From: Pedobacter sp. UBA5917
Lineage (GTDB): Bacteria > Bacteroidota > Bacteroidia > Sphingobacteriales > Sphingobacteriaceae
DNA: 24,567 nucleotides
Direction: 5' to 3'
NCBI RefSeq assembly: GCF_002432345.1
Contig: NZ_DJDT01000018.1
Coordinates: forward strand, 1-24,567
A model generated the notes under the pieces. It saw only the letters and a program-made list of their open reading frames with translations. It did not search any database and was not told the origin of the DNA. The position numbers were made by a program, and so were the translations under genes. Position 1 is the first letter of the stretch. Each line of letters opens with the position of its first letter. Shown in pieces: positions 1 through 9,392 of this stretch.

Positions 1-365
1 CCCCAACTTTTCCGCTTGATCCATGTTTTCCTGGTTTCCGTTCCGGCCGGCGGGATTTCCCGTTGCCCTTCCTCCTGCAACTTCCTGTCCCGGGATAATG
101 AAGTTTTGCATGCCGGCGCCCGTGGGGCGCTTTCTGGATCCGGGATACCCGGAAAGAAACTGGTGAAAAAATATTTCGATAGTATACACCATACTTCATC
201 GATATTGGAATGACCGTGATTGATCAGACAGCAAGATAAATGCCTTTGATCTGTTTACAGGAGGGGATTATTATATTCCCTTGGATGTTATCTTTTTAAA
301 TTATAAAAAAAAATAAAAAAGTTTTGGGGGCTGGCACCGAAAATTGCATCATACACAATAATAAC
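1..365. other. upstream region without a convincing gene
   Basis: No recognisable gene precedes the FecR-type gene. A plus-strand frame is open from the window edge to a stop at 211-213, and a minus-strand frame starting at an ATG at 111 is open to base 1 (37 codons, rich in Gly and Asn). Neither matches a family I know. An ECF sigma factor normally sits directly upstream of a FecR gene in this phylum, but none is readable here in any frame. It may lie elsewhere, or the left edge may be a rearrangement junction. The stretch 280-320 is strongly A/T rich. Confidence 0.4.
220..248 (+). promoter_or_regulatory. possible Bacteroidota-type promoter for the FecR gene
   Basis: TTG at 220-222 and TGCCTTTG at 241-248, spaced 18 bp, approximate the Bacteroidota -33 (TTG) and -7 (TAnnTTTG) elements with one mismatch. 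It would give a leader of about 110 nt before the ATG at 366. Weak call based only on box similarity. Confidence 0.25.
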
Positions 366-1301
366 ATGGAGAAAGATAAATCAAAACAAATAGAAGCTAT
401 CGAAAGTAAGTTGGATGCTTATTTCGATGAGGCACAGAAAGATAGTTTCCGTTTGGATATAAAGACAACTTTTGAACACGATAAGGTATACTCCAACATT
501 CTGGATAGCATAGACAATAAAACAAGAAACCGCAAATACCTTAAACTCTTCAGGGTTGCCGCATCGGTCCTGCTTTTCGGCGCCGTTTGTTTTCTGATTT
601 ATCGGCAGCAGGATAATGGACCAGCCACCGGACAACCGCTGGCCATGCTGGAAAAAAAGGTAGGTAGGGGTAAAATCGTCAGTCTGACCCTGGTCGATGG
701 TACAATCGTTTATTTAAATGCCGATAGCAGGTTAAGGTATCCGGAAAAATTTGTAGGCAATACCCGCGAGGTGTCATTAAGCGGTGAGGCTTTTTTTAAA
801 GTGGCACACGATAAAAGCAAACCTTTTATTATCCATACAGATAAACTGAACACCCAGGTACTGGGCACAAGTTTTAATATTAGCGCCTATTCCAACGAAA
901 ACATATCCGTAACGGTAGTGACTGGCAAAGTCAGTGTTTATCAAAAAAAACATGACAAAGCCCTTCGGCAAACAAGGATATTACTGCCCAACCACCAGGT
1001 TCTTTTTGATAAAAGGAGCGATAGTATAAGCAACCCGTATCCGGTTGATGTAAATGAGCTGGTAGCCTGGCATGAAAGAAAAATATTATACAAAAGCCGC
1101 AGGCTGGCCGAGGTAGCCGCGGAAATTGAGCGTGGCTACGATGTCAAAATCCAAATACCGCGCCACCTGAAAGACTGCAGGATCACCGCAGAACTGAACA
1201 ATCCGAGTTTGGATAAACTATTAAAAGTGCTTTCCCGATTGATAGATGGACGTTATGAATATAAAAACGGCATTTACATACTGAGCGGAAAGAGCTGCTA
1301 A
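366..1301 (+). CDS. FecR family anti-sigma factor
   Basis: A 311-residue inner-membrane regulator that would pass a signal from the partner outer-membrane transporter to an ECF sigma factor. Residues 1-58 are cytoplasmic and charged, and 59-79 form one membrane segment. About 99-193 is the FecR domain (LTLVDGTIVYLNADS, then LSGEAFFKVAHD and TQVLGTSFNISAY). About 229-311 is the C-terminal DUF4974-type, STN-like domain found in Bacteroidota FecR proteins. I chose the ATG at 366 over an in-frame start at 324 because the family normally begins with a short charged segment. The SusC-like gene begins 166 bp downstream and carries an STN domain, the expected signalling partner. What is odd is the absence of a cognate sigma-factor gene in the window. 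The family call is secure; the ligand is unknown. Confidence 0.93.
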   Translation: MEKDKSKQIEAIESKLDAYFDEAQKDSFRLDIKTTFEHDKVYSNILDSIDNKTRNRKYLKLFRVAASVLLFGAVCFLIYRQQDNGPATGQPLAMLEKKVGRGKIVSLTLVDGTIVYLNADSRLRYPEKFVGNTREVSLSGEAFFKVAHDKSKPFIIHTDKLNTQVLGTSFNISAYSNENISVTVVTGKVSVYQKKHDKALRQTRILLPNHQVLFDKRSDSISNPYPVDVNELVAWHERKILYKSRRLAEVAAEIERGYDVKIQIPRHLKDCRITAELNNPSLDKLLKVLSRLIDGRYEYKNGIYILSGKSC

Positions 1302-1467
1302 CCAGATAAACCCATACAATCTTATGAAGAGTTAATGATAACCAAAAAGAACCCAGGCCAAAAAGTTTGACCCGGGCTGAAATGCAAAAATTAACAACAG
1401 CACGTTTGCCAGGACCTGAGAAATCAATGCAAGCGGCTATTCCATTTTCACGTTAACATGTAAAACT

Positions 1468-4400
1468 ATGAAAAAATCTCTATTAGATCATAGAGTATTA
1501 TATTATCCCTATATCCTCATGAAGTATAGCACCGTAATAGTATGCACACTTTGTGTATTCTGCTCACTTGCCTTTGCTAATGTCTCCTATAGTCAAAAGA
1601 TTTTGAATACAACGCTCACATTAAAGGCAGAAAATATAAGTTTTAAAAAAGCCCTTGAGCTGATTTCTAAAAAAACAAGTGTCAAATTCGCTTATCCTGA
1701 TGTACTTTTAAGAGATGATATCAAACTGACTTATGATTTTAGGAACGAAAAACTGTCCGGCGTATTACAGGAGATTCTGTTCAAAAATAACTTTTCATTT
1801 TCCCTTGTAGATGATGTGGTCATCATAAAAAGGACGGCCAAAACTGCGGATCTGAACCAGAGAGATATTGAGGTGAGGGGTGTGGTTACCGATTCTACCG
1901 GGGTAGGGCTTCCCGGGGTAAATATTACTGTTAAAGGGGTGCAGGGCCTGGGTGCCACTTCCGATCAGAACGGGAACTATGTGATCAAGGTTCCTGAAAA
2001 TGCCACACTGGTTTTTTTCTCTGTTGGTTACCTCAGACGCGAAATTGCCGTAAAAGCAAAAAATTACATACGGGTCAGCCTGCTCGAAGATAAAGCAATG
2101 TTGGAAGACGTAGTGATCGTCGGCTATGGTACACAGACCAAAACAAAGGTTACCGGTGCGCTCACATCGGTTTCAAGCAAGGAGATGCTTCGTACCCCAA
2201 CAGCAAGTTTAACCAATAGTCTGGCGGGCAGGTTGCCCGGGCTGGTTACCATACAGAATAGCGGTGAACCCGGGGCAGACGGATCTACGCTGTATATCAG
2301 GGGTTTTGGTACTTATCAGGGTAAAAGCCCTTTAATCCTGGTGGACGGAATTGAAAACGCCATAGACCGCATTGATGCCAACGAGGTAGAGGATGTAAGC
2401 ATTTTGAAAGATGCTGCAGCAACGGCCGTATTTGGGATGAAAGGGGCTAATGGTGTGGTTTTGGTTACCACCAAAAGAGGTAAAACCGGTAAGCCTGTAT
2501 TATCCTTAACCACACAGATAGCAAGCCAGTCGCCGGTAAGGTTACCTGAATATCTGGATTCTTATGACGCCCTTAAACTTTTCAGGGAGGGCCTGATGAA
2601 CGATGGATTGAATTATAACCTATATACCGATGCCTACATCGATAAGTTCAGGGACCGCAGTAAGCCAAGCTATCAGTATCTCTATCCCAATGTGGATTGG
2701 CATAAGGAGTTGCTGAAACCGAATTCCATGATGAACCAGACCAACCTGAATGTGAGCGGGGGTTCATCTACCGCACGGTATTTTGTATCCATGTCCTATC
2801 TGGGACAGGAAGGGCTATATAAATTTGATGATCTGAACGCCTATAACATCAATGCTTATTTAAACAAATACAATTTCAGGAGCAATGTTGATATCGATAT
2901 CACCAAACACCTTACCATGGAACTGAACCTGAGCGATGTGGTGCGTGACCGCAATTACCCAAATGAATCGGGTGATGCTTTTTGGGCAGAACTTAGAAAT
3001 ACCCCTTCCTATATTTATCCGATGACCAATCCGAACGGATCTATAGCCGGAAAAAAGGACTCACCGGCCAATCCTTACGGCAGGCTTACCCAGTTCGGTT
3101 ATCAAAAACTGTTCGAAAACACCCTGGGTGCCATTGCGGGATTTAAACTTGATATGTCTTTCATTACCAAAGGGCTTAGTGCAAGGACACGGTTTGCCTT
3201 CGATTCGCAGAGTTACCGCAACCTCACCAGGGCCAGAAGTTACTCTACTTATGTTTATTCCCTGGGCAATGACCAGGAAACGGACCTGGGCAAGGGAACC
3301 TATACCCAGGTTACCACCGGCACAGGACTGCTGGGCTTCAATATAGCCGCGGCCAATACGAGCAGGAAGTCAACTTACGAAGGATACCTTAACTACGATA
3401 GGGTATTTGACCAAAAACATGCAGTGACAGGGATGGTCAGGTACAACCAATCGCAAAGTTTTACCACTGCCGGTGATGCCATTGGCGCACTGCCCTATAA
3501 ACAGTTGGGACTGGTAGGCCGTTTAAACTATGCATATGATAGCAGGTATGTGCTTGAATTTGATGCCGGCTATAATGGCTCCGAAAATTTCAAGGTAGGT
3601 CATCGTATGGGTTTTTTCCCGGCGGGATCGGCAGCATGGATTGTTTCCAATGAAAAATTTCTCAAAAACTCCAAAACCTTCAACCTGGTAAAACTCAGGG
3701 GCTCCTACGGTATTGTCGGGGTAGACAACAGTGTTGGCCGTTTTGCCTATTTAAGCACCTGGACAACGGGTGGGAGCAATGGCTATCAGTTTGGCCTGGC
3801 TGCTGATGGCGATAGCTATGCCAGTACGCAGGAAAGTGCCACCGGTAACGAATACCTGACCTGGGAAAGGGCGAAAAAAGCAAACATCGGTCTCGAACTT
3901 GGGCTTTTCAACAATGCTATCCAATTTACAGGTGATATCTTTTCTGAAAAACGTACCTCCATTTTAACTACTGCATCTGTTATCCCCGATGTAACAGGAG
4001 TACAGAACCTGCCCGCCATCAATGCGGGCAGGGTAAGCAATAAGGGATTCGAAACAGAACTCACCTGGCGCAAAAAGTTCGCAAACCAGAGTATTATGTT
4101 AAGGGCATCTTACTCTTATGCCACCAATAATATAGATTATGCGGCAGAACCAAATTATACGCTAGCTTATAAAGGCTTAAAAGGTACGCAGGTTTTTGAA
4201 GCCTATGGCCTAACAGCGATCGGGCTTTTTAAGGATCAGGCCGATATTAACAGCAGTCCCACACAGCAGTATGGCAAAATTGTACCGGGTGATATCAAAT
4301 ATCTGGACCGGAACAAAGATGGGGTAATCAACAGTCAGGATGAGGGGTATCTGGGGAAAGCCACAGCGCCAAAATCGATTATCGGTTTTACCATCAGTTA

Positions 4401-4845
4401 TTCCTTTAAACAATTTGATTTCAATGCCCTGCTTCAGGGGGCCAGGGGAGGTTATAGATGGTTAAACGGTACTTCTGCATGGGCCTTTTCTTCAAACAGC
4501 TCTGTTCTGGCCGATTATCTGGAGAGCCGCTGGACTGCTGAAAATCCGGATGTAAATGCCCGTTGGCCAAGAATATCGTCTTCAAATAATGTAAACAACA
4601 ATCAGAATTCGACATTCTGGTTAAAATCATCAGATTATTTGAGGCTAAAAAATGTTGAGCTCGGTTATACCCTGCCAAAACCGCTTACACGGAGGTTGAA
4701 ACTCACCAATATCAGGTTTTTTGCCAGCGGCACCAACTTATACACCTTGGATAAACTGAAAATATTCGATCCTGAGATGCCCGACGGTTTCGGTAGTTAC
4801 CCCCAGCAGAGGGTTCTCAATTTTGGCTTAAATGTGGCCATGTAA
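1468..4845 (+). CDS. SusC/RagA-like TonB-dependent outer-membrane transporter with STN domain
   Basis: A 1125-residue outer-membrane barrel that would import a large substrate, usually an oligosaccharide, using TonB energy. Domains in order: signal region with a hydrophobic stretch at about 20-37 and likely cleavage near 43; STN (secretin/TonB N-terminal) domain about 50-121; carboxypeptidase-regulatory-like domain about 134-209 (GVVTDSTGVGLPGVNITVKG); TonB-box-like segment EDVVIVGYGTQ about 213-223; plug about 225-338 with LYIRGF, PLILVDGIE and GANGVVLVTTKRG; then the barrel to a C-terminal RVLNFGLNVAM. The STN domain indicates transenvelope signalling to the FecR protein just upstream. Length and domain order are normal for the family. 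The SusD-like gene follows after 77 bp, forming the usual complex. The substrate cannot be read from sequence; the neighbouring GH43 remnant hints at an arabinose- or xylose-containing glycan. Confidence 0.96.
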   Translation: MKKSLLDHRVLYYPYILMKYSTVIVCTLCVFCSLAFANVSYSQKILNTTLTLKAENISFKKALELISKKTSVKFAYPDVLLRDDIKLTYDFRNEKLSGVLQEILFKNNFSFSLVDDVVIIKRTAKTADLNQRDIEVRGVVTDSTGVGLPGVNITVKGVQGLGATSDQNGNYVIKVPENATLVFFSVGYLRREIAVKAKNYIRVSLLEDKAMLEDVVIVGYGTQTKTKVTGALTSVSSKEMLRTPTASLTNSLAGRLPGLVTIQNSGEPGADGSTLYIRGFGTYQGKSPLILVDGIENAIDRIDANEVEDVSILKDAAATAVFGMKGANGVVLVTTKRGKTGKPVLSLTTQIASQSPVRLPEYLDSYDALKLFREGLMNDGLNYNLYTDAYIDKFRDRSKPSYQYLYPNVDWHKELLKPNSMMNQTNLNVSGGSSTARYFVSMSYLGQEGLYKFDDLNAYNINAYLNKYNFRSNVDIDITKHLTMELNLSDVVRDRNYPNESGDAFWAELRNTPSYIYPMTNPNGSIAGKKDSPANPYGRLTQFGYQKLFENTLGAIAGFKLDMSFITKGLSARTRFAFDSQSYRNLTRARSYSTYVYSLGNDQETDLGKGTYTQVTTGTGLLGFNIAAANTSRKSTYEGYLNYDRVFDQKHAVTGMVRYNQSQSFTTAGDAIGALPYKQLGLVGRLNYAYDSRYVLEFDAGYNGSENFKVGHRMGFFPAGSAAWIVSNEKFLKNSKTFNLVKLRGSYGIVGVDNSVGRFAYLSTWTTGGSNGYQFGLAADGDSYASTQESATGNEYLTWERAKKANIGLELGLFNNAIQFTGDIFSEKRTSILTTASVIPDVTGVQNLPAINAGRVSNKGFETELTWRKKFANQSIMLRASYSYATNNIDYAAEPNYTLAYKGLKGTQVFEAYGLTAIGLFKDQADINSSPTQQYGKIVPGDIKYLDRNKDGVINSQDEGYLGKATAPKSIIGFTISYSFKQFDFNALLQGARGGYRWLNGTSAWAFSSNSSVLADYLESRWTAENPDVNARWPRISSSNNVNNNQNSTFWLKSSDYLRLKNVELGYTLPKPLTRRLKLTNIRFFASGTNLYTLDKLKIFDPEMPDGFGSYPQQRVLNFGLNVAM

Positions 4846-4922
4846 ATAAAAAGCCAAAGGCAGAAATTATCCAACATGAACGAGCAAAAACTTCATCACA
4901 CCTATCACAAAATTCTAAAAAG

Positions 4923-6776
4923 ATGAAACAAATACATATAATATTTTTATCCATGCTTCTTTTAACGGCCCCGGCCTGTAAAAAATACCTGGATGTAGTA
5001 CCCTCAGAGTATACCACCGAAGATGATGTTTATTCCAACATCAACCTTGCAGAGCAGGCACTCGCCAGGCTTTATAATGCCCTGCCAAACGATATGGGAT
5101 CTGATATCACTGCTTATACGGATGAGTCGTACCACCATTGGTTCGATAACGGAGGGGCTATAAATGCCTATAAGTTTAATTTGGGCAGCTGGAGCATTAC
5201 CGATAATCCCCTGGGAAACTGGGCCGGTAAATACCAGGATATCAGACGGGCAAATATTTTTATAGCACGTATAGATCTGGTTCCCATCCCTTTGGACAGG
5301 CAGGCCTATTACGAAATCTGGGTGCCGCGTTATAAAGCCGAAGCGCGTTTTTTAAGGGCACAGTACTATTTTGAGCTTTTTAGAAGATACGGAGCCGTTC
5401 CGTTACTGACCAGTCCGGCAGATATAGACCCCAACGATCTTGGAAAGACACAGTATACCCGTAACTCTGTTGATGAAATCGTAGGTTTTATTACCTCAGA
5501 GTGTGATGCCATAGCTAAAATATTGCCGCTTAGCCAGGCTGATGCACAAATTGGACGTATTACAAAAGGTGCTGCGCTGGCATTGAAAACAAGGATATTA
5601 TTAACTGTGGCCAGCCCATTATTCAATGGCAATCCCCTGTATGCCAATATTAGAAATGCAGATGGTAAGCAGCTTTTTAACACTACATATGATAGGGAAA
5701 AATGGAAAAAAGCTGCCGATGCCGCAAAGGAAGTAATCGATTTGGGTATTTATAGTCTCTATAATCCCTTCCCGTCCAACCCCGTGCAAAATTATGCAGC
5801 ACAATTTTATACCCGAGATTATACTGAAACCATTTTACCGAGGATCATTACCAACAATGTGGATGTTGAAAGTACCCAATTGCCCAATGGCCCGCCATTT
5901 AAGGGCAGCGGTAAATTTACACCCCTGCAGGAGCTCGTTGATGCTTACGAAATGAATAACGGTTATCCGATCAATGAGCCGGGCTCCCAATATGTAACCA
6001 GCGGGACCTGGAGTGGCCAGATGTGGGATGGATTAAAATTTCAGACGGCAAATAACATTTCGAACATGTATAAGAACCGTGATCCACGATTCTATGCATC
6101 TATATTTTTTCAATATTCGCTGTGGCGTTTCGATGCAATGAAAAGAGGTACGAAATTCGCATGGTGGGGCAGTGGTAACGGGCAAACTGATGGATGGGCA
6201 ACCAGTAAATCAGGAACAAATCCCTGGGGATATAACGTAAGGAAATGGATATCGCCGGAGGTGGATAGAAATGCCAATACGGGCACCGGAAGAAGGAATT
6301 TTCCCATATTCCGACTTGCAGAAATTTATTTAAGTTATGCAGAGGCGATGAACGAATACTTATCTGCCCCGGACGCAAGCGTTTACCAATATGTAAATTT
6401 GGTGAGAAGCAGGGTAGCGATGCCACAACTTCCCATTTTACCTGCCGACCAGACCAAAGATGGAATGCGCCGCCGTATACAGAATGAATACAGGATAGAA
6501 TTTGCTTTTGAAGGACACCGTTTTTGGGATGTAAGGCGTTGGCTTATCGCCAGGAATGTTGATAACGGCCAGCTTCACGTTTTAAATGCCCGCCCTTCGA
6601 CAGCAGAGTTAAGCGCAACGGGATTGGACATCAATAGCGAAGCTGCAGGTGTTGCCGTACTGTATAAACCGGTAACGATACAGGACAGGGTATTCACCGA
6701 TAAACACTACCTCATGCCGATACCACAGACCGAGATTGACAGAAGTCCGGACCTGAAACAGAATTTTGGTTGGTAA
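4923..6776 (+). CDS. RagB/SusD family surface lipoprotein
   Basis: A 617-residue substrate-binding lipoprotein that caps the SusC-like barrel. The signal peptide ends in a lipobox with Cys19 (LLTAPAC). The SusD-type N-terminus follows (KKYLDVVPSEYTTEDDVYSN), with a TPR-rich body that includes KAEARFLRAQYYFELFRRYG. The RagB/SusD C-terminal signature is complete: FRLAEIYLSYAEAMNE, NEYRIEFAFEGHRFWDVRRW and a final HYLMPIPQTEIDRSPDLKQN. The gene lies 77 bp after the transporter gene and ends 26 bp before a strong terminator, so the FecR/SusC/SusD genes form one locus. Slightly longer than many SusD proteins but within range. No enzyme gene follows on this strand, so the locus is a minimal pair, or its enzymes have been lost (compare the GH43 remnant). 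Confidence 0.95.
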   Translation: MKQIHIIFLSMLLLTAPACKKYLDVVPSEYTTEDDVYSNINLAEQALARLYNALPNDMGSDITAYTDESYHHWFDNGGAINAYKFNLGSWSITDNPLGNWAGKYQDIRRANIFIARIDLVPIPLDRQAYYEIWVPRYKAEARFLRAQYYFELFRRYGAVPLLTSPADIDPNDLGKTQYTRNSVDEIVGFITSECDAIAKILPLSQADAQIGRITKGAALALKTRILLTVASPLFNGNPLYANIRNADGKQLFNTTYDREKWKKAADAAKEVIDLGIYSLYNPFPSNPVQNYAAQFYTRDYTETILPRIITNNVDVESTQLPNGPPFKGSGKFTPLQELVDAYEMNNGYPINEPGSQYVTSGTWSGQMWDGLKFQTANNISNMYKNRDPRFYASIFFQYSLWRFDAMKRGTKFAWWGSGNGQTDGWATSKSGTNPWGYNVRKWISPEVDRNANTGTGRRNFPIFRLAEIYLSYAEAMNEYLSAPDASVYQYVNLVRSRVAMPQLPILPADQTKDGMRRRIQNEYRIEFAFEGHRFWDVRRWLIARNVDNGQLHVLNARPSTAELSATGLDINSEAAGVAVLYKPVTIQDRVFTDKHYLMPIPQTEIDRSPDLKQNFGW

Positions 6777-6802
6777 GGCATACCGCATACGGTTAACCTG
6801 AC

Positions 6803-6840
6803 AAAAGCTGCTGTTCTGTAAGCAGAATGCAGCAGCTTTT
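6803..6840 (+). terminator. Rho-independent terminator after the SusD-like gene
   Basis: An 11-bp stem AAAAGCTGCTG / CAGCAGCTTTT is extended by an inner TTCTG / CAGAA stem around a TAAG loop, with a 2-nt bulge. The flanking A and T runs mean it may work on both strands, which suits its place between the plus-strand uptake locus and minus-strand DNA. Confidence 0.85.
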
Positions 6841-7062
6841 GTGCTATCCAAACTTATCGGCTACCCAGGCAGGAAGTGTGCGTATATGACGGTTCGGAAT
6901 ATCATTCCAAAATGGGGGAATTGAGTATACTGTCCAAATTGAAACATGCATTCCAATTTTGGATTAACCTTCCATTAAAAACCATGATGCAGAAACCATT
7001 TTACTTAGTAATTGGGGGCGAAAGGGTATCGGTTAAAGACTTACATGGCGGAATTGGCTGGG

Positions 7063-7515
7063 TCAGGGTTGTTGTTGGTATATCCGGGGAATTGACAGTC
7101 GCAATACCAGATTATTCTGGCCAATTTCTATATCATCGATGCTATACATCAGATAGTATTTACCGGTAGTGGGATGATAAGTAATGCTCGGTGCCCATAT
7201 GTATTTTGTTCCTGCCGCTGTTGTCCATTCTTTTGGTAGGGTTAAAATCATATTTGTCCATTTTTTTCCGTCTTTTGAATACCAGACCTGCGCAGGAAAT
7301 ACGTTCTCTCCGCCATTCCCGTCGTTGGTCCCATACGCTAAAAAAGTATCCGTTCTGAAGTCATAGAAAATAGAAGCATCAGCCAGATATCCTGGAATGA
7401 TGGGGTTTCCGGTTTTTTGTGCAAAAACATCAAGATCAACATTACGTTTTTGGGCAAATAGCGGAAAAGAACAGGAAAAAATAAAAAAGATTACAGGAGA
7501 GAATATTTCTTTCAT
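7063..7515 (-). pseudogene. GH43 family glycosidase, truncated and frame-disrupted
   Basis: The reading frame starts with a signal peptide (hydrophobic to FAQ at about residue 22) and continues with GH43 blade motifs: NPIIPGYLADASIFYD, where the Asp of LADAS fits the family's catalytic base, then AYGTNDG, and KYIWAPSITYHP with TGKYYLMYSI. After about residue 124 the match stops in this frame and it ends at residue 150, less than half a normal GH43 enzyme. In the next frame the expected sequence continues (WPE, then a TAA at 7112-7114, then SGIATVNSP, and further down NGFCIMVFNGRL after another stop). So the gene has a frameshift plus nonsense codons, and degraded sequence runs on to about 6870. 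GH43 enzymes cleave arabinan or xylan linkages; this copy should be inactive. It probably once served the adjacent SusC/SusD locus. Confidence 0.75.
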
Positions 7516-7547
7516 TACTTGTCCATCACGAGTTGCCTGGGGCTGAT

Positions 7548-7802
7548 TTATATTATAGTGCTTTTGACTTTCGCCCTGGCTGACGTTTCATTAAAATCTG
7601 GCCAAGCCAAGTCATCACAAATGTAGTATTGATAGTCGAATGGTTGGTAGTCCAGTTTTTTCATTAAATAAGGAAACTGGTTGTTAATTTTTTTTGGAGG
7701 AAACTTTTTTAGGATTTCAGCAATACTATCCACTGTTTTCGCGTATAGTGGCCAGCTTTTTCGGTCTATATTGTTAACTCTATTTCGCTTCAAAATGGTC
7801 AA
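7548..7802 (-). pseudogene. unrecognised ORF fragment
   Basis: An 84-codon open frame with no ATG in its first half (only a TTG at 7802; the first ATG is about 45 codons in). The peptide is Lys/Pro/Tyr rich and matches no family I recognise. It lies between the shortened HxlR gene (16 bp upstream) and the broken GH43 gene, so I read it as a remnant of a disrupted gene. It could be a genuine small gene with a TTG start. Confidence 0.25.
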
Positions 7803-7818
7803 TCGGCTCGTTTAACAC

Positions 7819-8136
7819 CTAACTGGGTATTTCGGCGAAAGTATGGCTATAGCTAGTAAGTTCATATTCTACAGTCACTGGTGTGGCTTCAGCATAAACA
7901 GTCCTTTTCAGAAATCCATTAGCTTCTAACTCCTTTAGTTCAATTGACAGCGCACGCGGAGAGATTCCCGGAATGTTACACTGGATATCGTTGAATCTCC
8001 GAAAACCATTTGCCAGAGCGATTATCACCCTTAATTTCCATTTTCCCCCAATTGCATATAACGCATCGCCTACGGCCAACAATCTCTCGGCACAATCGAT
8101 TTCAGAAATGCCTTTGCCCTTTTCTGTTACTTCCAT
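7819..8136 (-). CDS. HxlR family winged-helix regulator, C-terminus shortened
   Basis: A 105-residue DNA-binding protein. The HxlR core is clear: a conserved Cys at 15 in the CAERLLAVGDALYAIGGKWK segment, the recognition region GFRRFNDIQCNIPGISPRAL, and the wing with LKELEANGFLKRTVYAEATP followed by VEYELTSYSHT. Family members normally continue for another 10-20 residues with a final dimerisation helix (usually ending around WG..H). Here the frame ends at FAEIPS, so the last helix is missing or replaced. DNA binding may survive. A near-perfect inverted repeat in its own upstream region suggests autoregulation. HxlR proteins often sense electrophiles or redox change and control an adjacent enzyme gene, but no intact target gene is adjacent. 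Confidence 0.8.
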   Translation of the reverse strand: MEVTEKGKGISEIDCAERLLAVGDALYAIGGKWKLRVIIALANGFRRFNDIQCNIPGISPRALSIELKELEANGFLKRTVYAEATPVTVEYELTSYSHTFAEIPS

Positions 8137-8154
8137 ATTTTTCTCAATTAAACT

Positions 8155-8184
8155 ATAACAAACTATACTACTATACTTTGTTAT
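8155..8184. promoter_or_regulatory. 13-bp inverted repeat, likely HxlR operator
   Basis: Arms ATAACAAACTATA (8155-8167) and TATACTTTGTTAT (8172-8184) are complementary at 12 of 13 positions around CTAC. The site is 19 bp upstream of the HxlR start. A second partial copy of the core (TATACTACTATA) overlaps at 8183-8194, giving a direct-repeat character. Position and symmetry fit a dimeric winged-helix regulator acting on its own promoter. Confidence 0.6.
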
Positions 8185-8294
8185 ACTACTATATTTTATT
8201 TAGCTAAGGTAGTTATCTTTGATGCCAATACGAGGTTGTGCCCATTGCCTATTAAAGTATTGATCATTAGTAGGGAAGCTGTTGTATTACATCG

Positions 8295-9392
8295 CTAAAT
8301 TTGATTTAAAGGGTTTTTGGTGTCGACTTTTTCAAAGGGAATACTGACGGAAGCCCGGAAATATAGCTTGTCGTTTTTGGAGTAGCTTAGCCTTCCCAGG
8401 TCATGGTAGGTGTGGGCAAGCCGCTGCGTGATATTGGAAAGCCCGGTATGGAGCCCGTTGTCATTGATCCCGCTGCTTTTTAGGTTCTGTGTCTCGATAA
8501 GCAGCATGCCCTGTTGTTTTTGGACAGTGATCGAGCCGGGATGTTCAGGGTTACTCAGATCGCCATGTTTGAGCATGTTCTCCACAAGTGATAACAGCAC
8601 AAAGGGGATGATCTGCGCCTGCTCTGCTTCGGTCTGGCAGTTGAATTCAATGTAGGTCTGGGTTTCTTTGATCCGGCTGAGCATCAGCAGGTTCTCCACC
8701 TGCTGGATTTCAGTGGCAATGCAGATTTTCTCCGGGCCGCGTTCGCTGGAGAGTGCGTACCGCAGGAGCTTGGAAAGGTACCACACTGTCTCGGCAACTC
8801 CCGGGGATAATTCCCTGGTCATGTCGTGGATGTAGGTCAGGCTACTGAGCATAAAATGGGGATTGATCTGTGACCTCAGATAGGCGTTTCTGGCGTTGGC
8901 AAGTTCGAGTGCCTGTCTGGACTTATGAAGTTCATCCTCTGATGCTTTTTTTTCCAGGGCAGCCGATTTCTTAAGGATGGTGACCCGGTTCTGGAAGAGG
9001 AATATTGTTGTTCCTATACCTAAAAAATAAATTCCCCTCCAGATGGTAGCGGCAATGAAAATTTCATCAATTCCGGAACTGCCAAAAAAGTCTGCATCAC
9101 TTACATAGCCAAGGAGCTTGTCTGCCAGGTTGCTGATCATCAGATAGGTGATCAGGGCGCCAATAGCCGATATGAACAGCATCAGGTATTTTCTGTTTGC
9201 GCCCCCAAGTGCGGAAGGTAATATGGCTGAGGAGGCCACGTAGGACAGTGAAATATTGATCACGTAGTGGACCAGGTAATTTTTCGGGTCTGCAAGCAAT
9301 CCATGGACGGTCCAGAGCGAGATAATTTCATAGGCTGCGAACAGTGTCCAGATCAGGGGGTGCCAGCGGTATTTTCGGATAATTTCTTTCAT
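8295..9392 (-). CDS. LytS/YehU-type membrane sensor histidine kinase
   Basis: A 365-residue kinase. Residues 10-135 contain about four membrane segments. A coiled coil lies at 140-170. The His_kinase (PF06580-type) box LRSQINPHFMLSSLTYIH follows with His179 as the expected phosphorylation site. The N box is LLSLVENMLKHG (about 266-277) and the glycine box DNGLHTGLSNITQRL (about 311-325). I chose the ATG at 9392; an in-frame GTG at 9443 would add 17 residues. It should phosphorylate the LytTR response regulator encoded immediately upstream on the same strand, whose stop lies 246 bp before this ATG. That gap is long for a co-transcribed pair. The Met in NPHFML, where many relatives have Leu or Phe, is a minor variation. 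The signal sensed is unknown. Confidence 0.92.
   Translation of the reverse strand: MKEIIRKYRWHPLIWTLFAAYEIISLWTVHGLLADPKNYLVHYVINISLSYVASSAILPSALGGANRKYLMLFISAIGALITYLMISNLADKLLGYVSDADFFGSSGIDEIFIAATIWRGIYFLGIGTTIFLFQNRVTILKKSAALEKKASEDELHKSRQALELANARNAYLRSQINPHFMLSSLTYIHDMTRELSPGVAETVWYLSKLLRYALSSERGPEKICIATEIQQVENLLMLSRIKETQTYIEFNCQTEAEQAQIIPFVLLSLVENMLKHGDLSNPEHPGSITVQKQQGMLLIETQNLKSSGINDNGLHTGLSNITQRLAHTYHDLGRLSYSKNDKLYFRASVSIPFEKVDTKNPLNQI

Noticed and set aside
6876..7169. 97-codon plus-strand frame
   Set aside because: It lies antisense to the GH43 remnant, whose similarity is on the minus strand.
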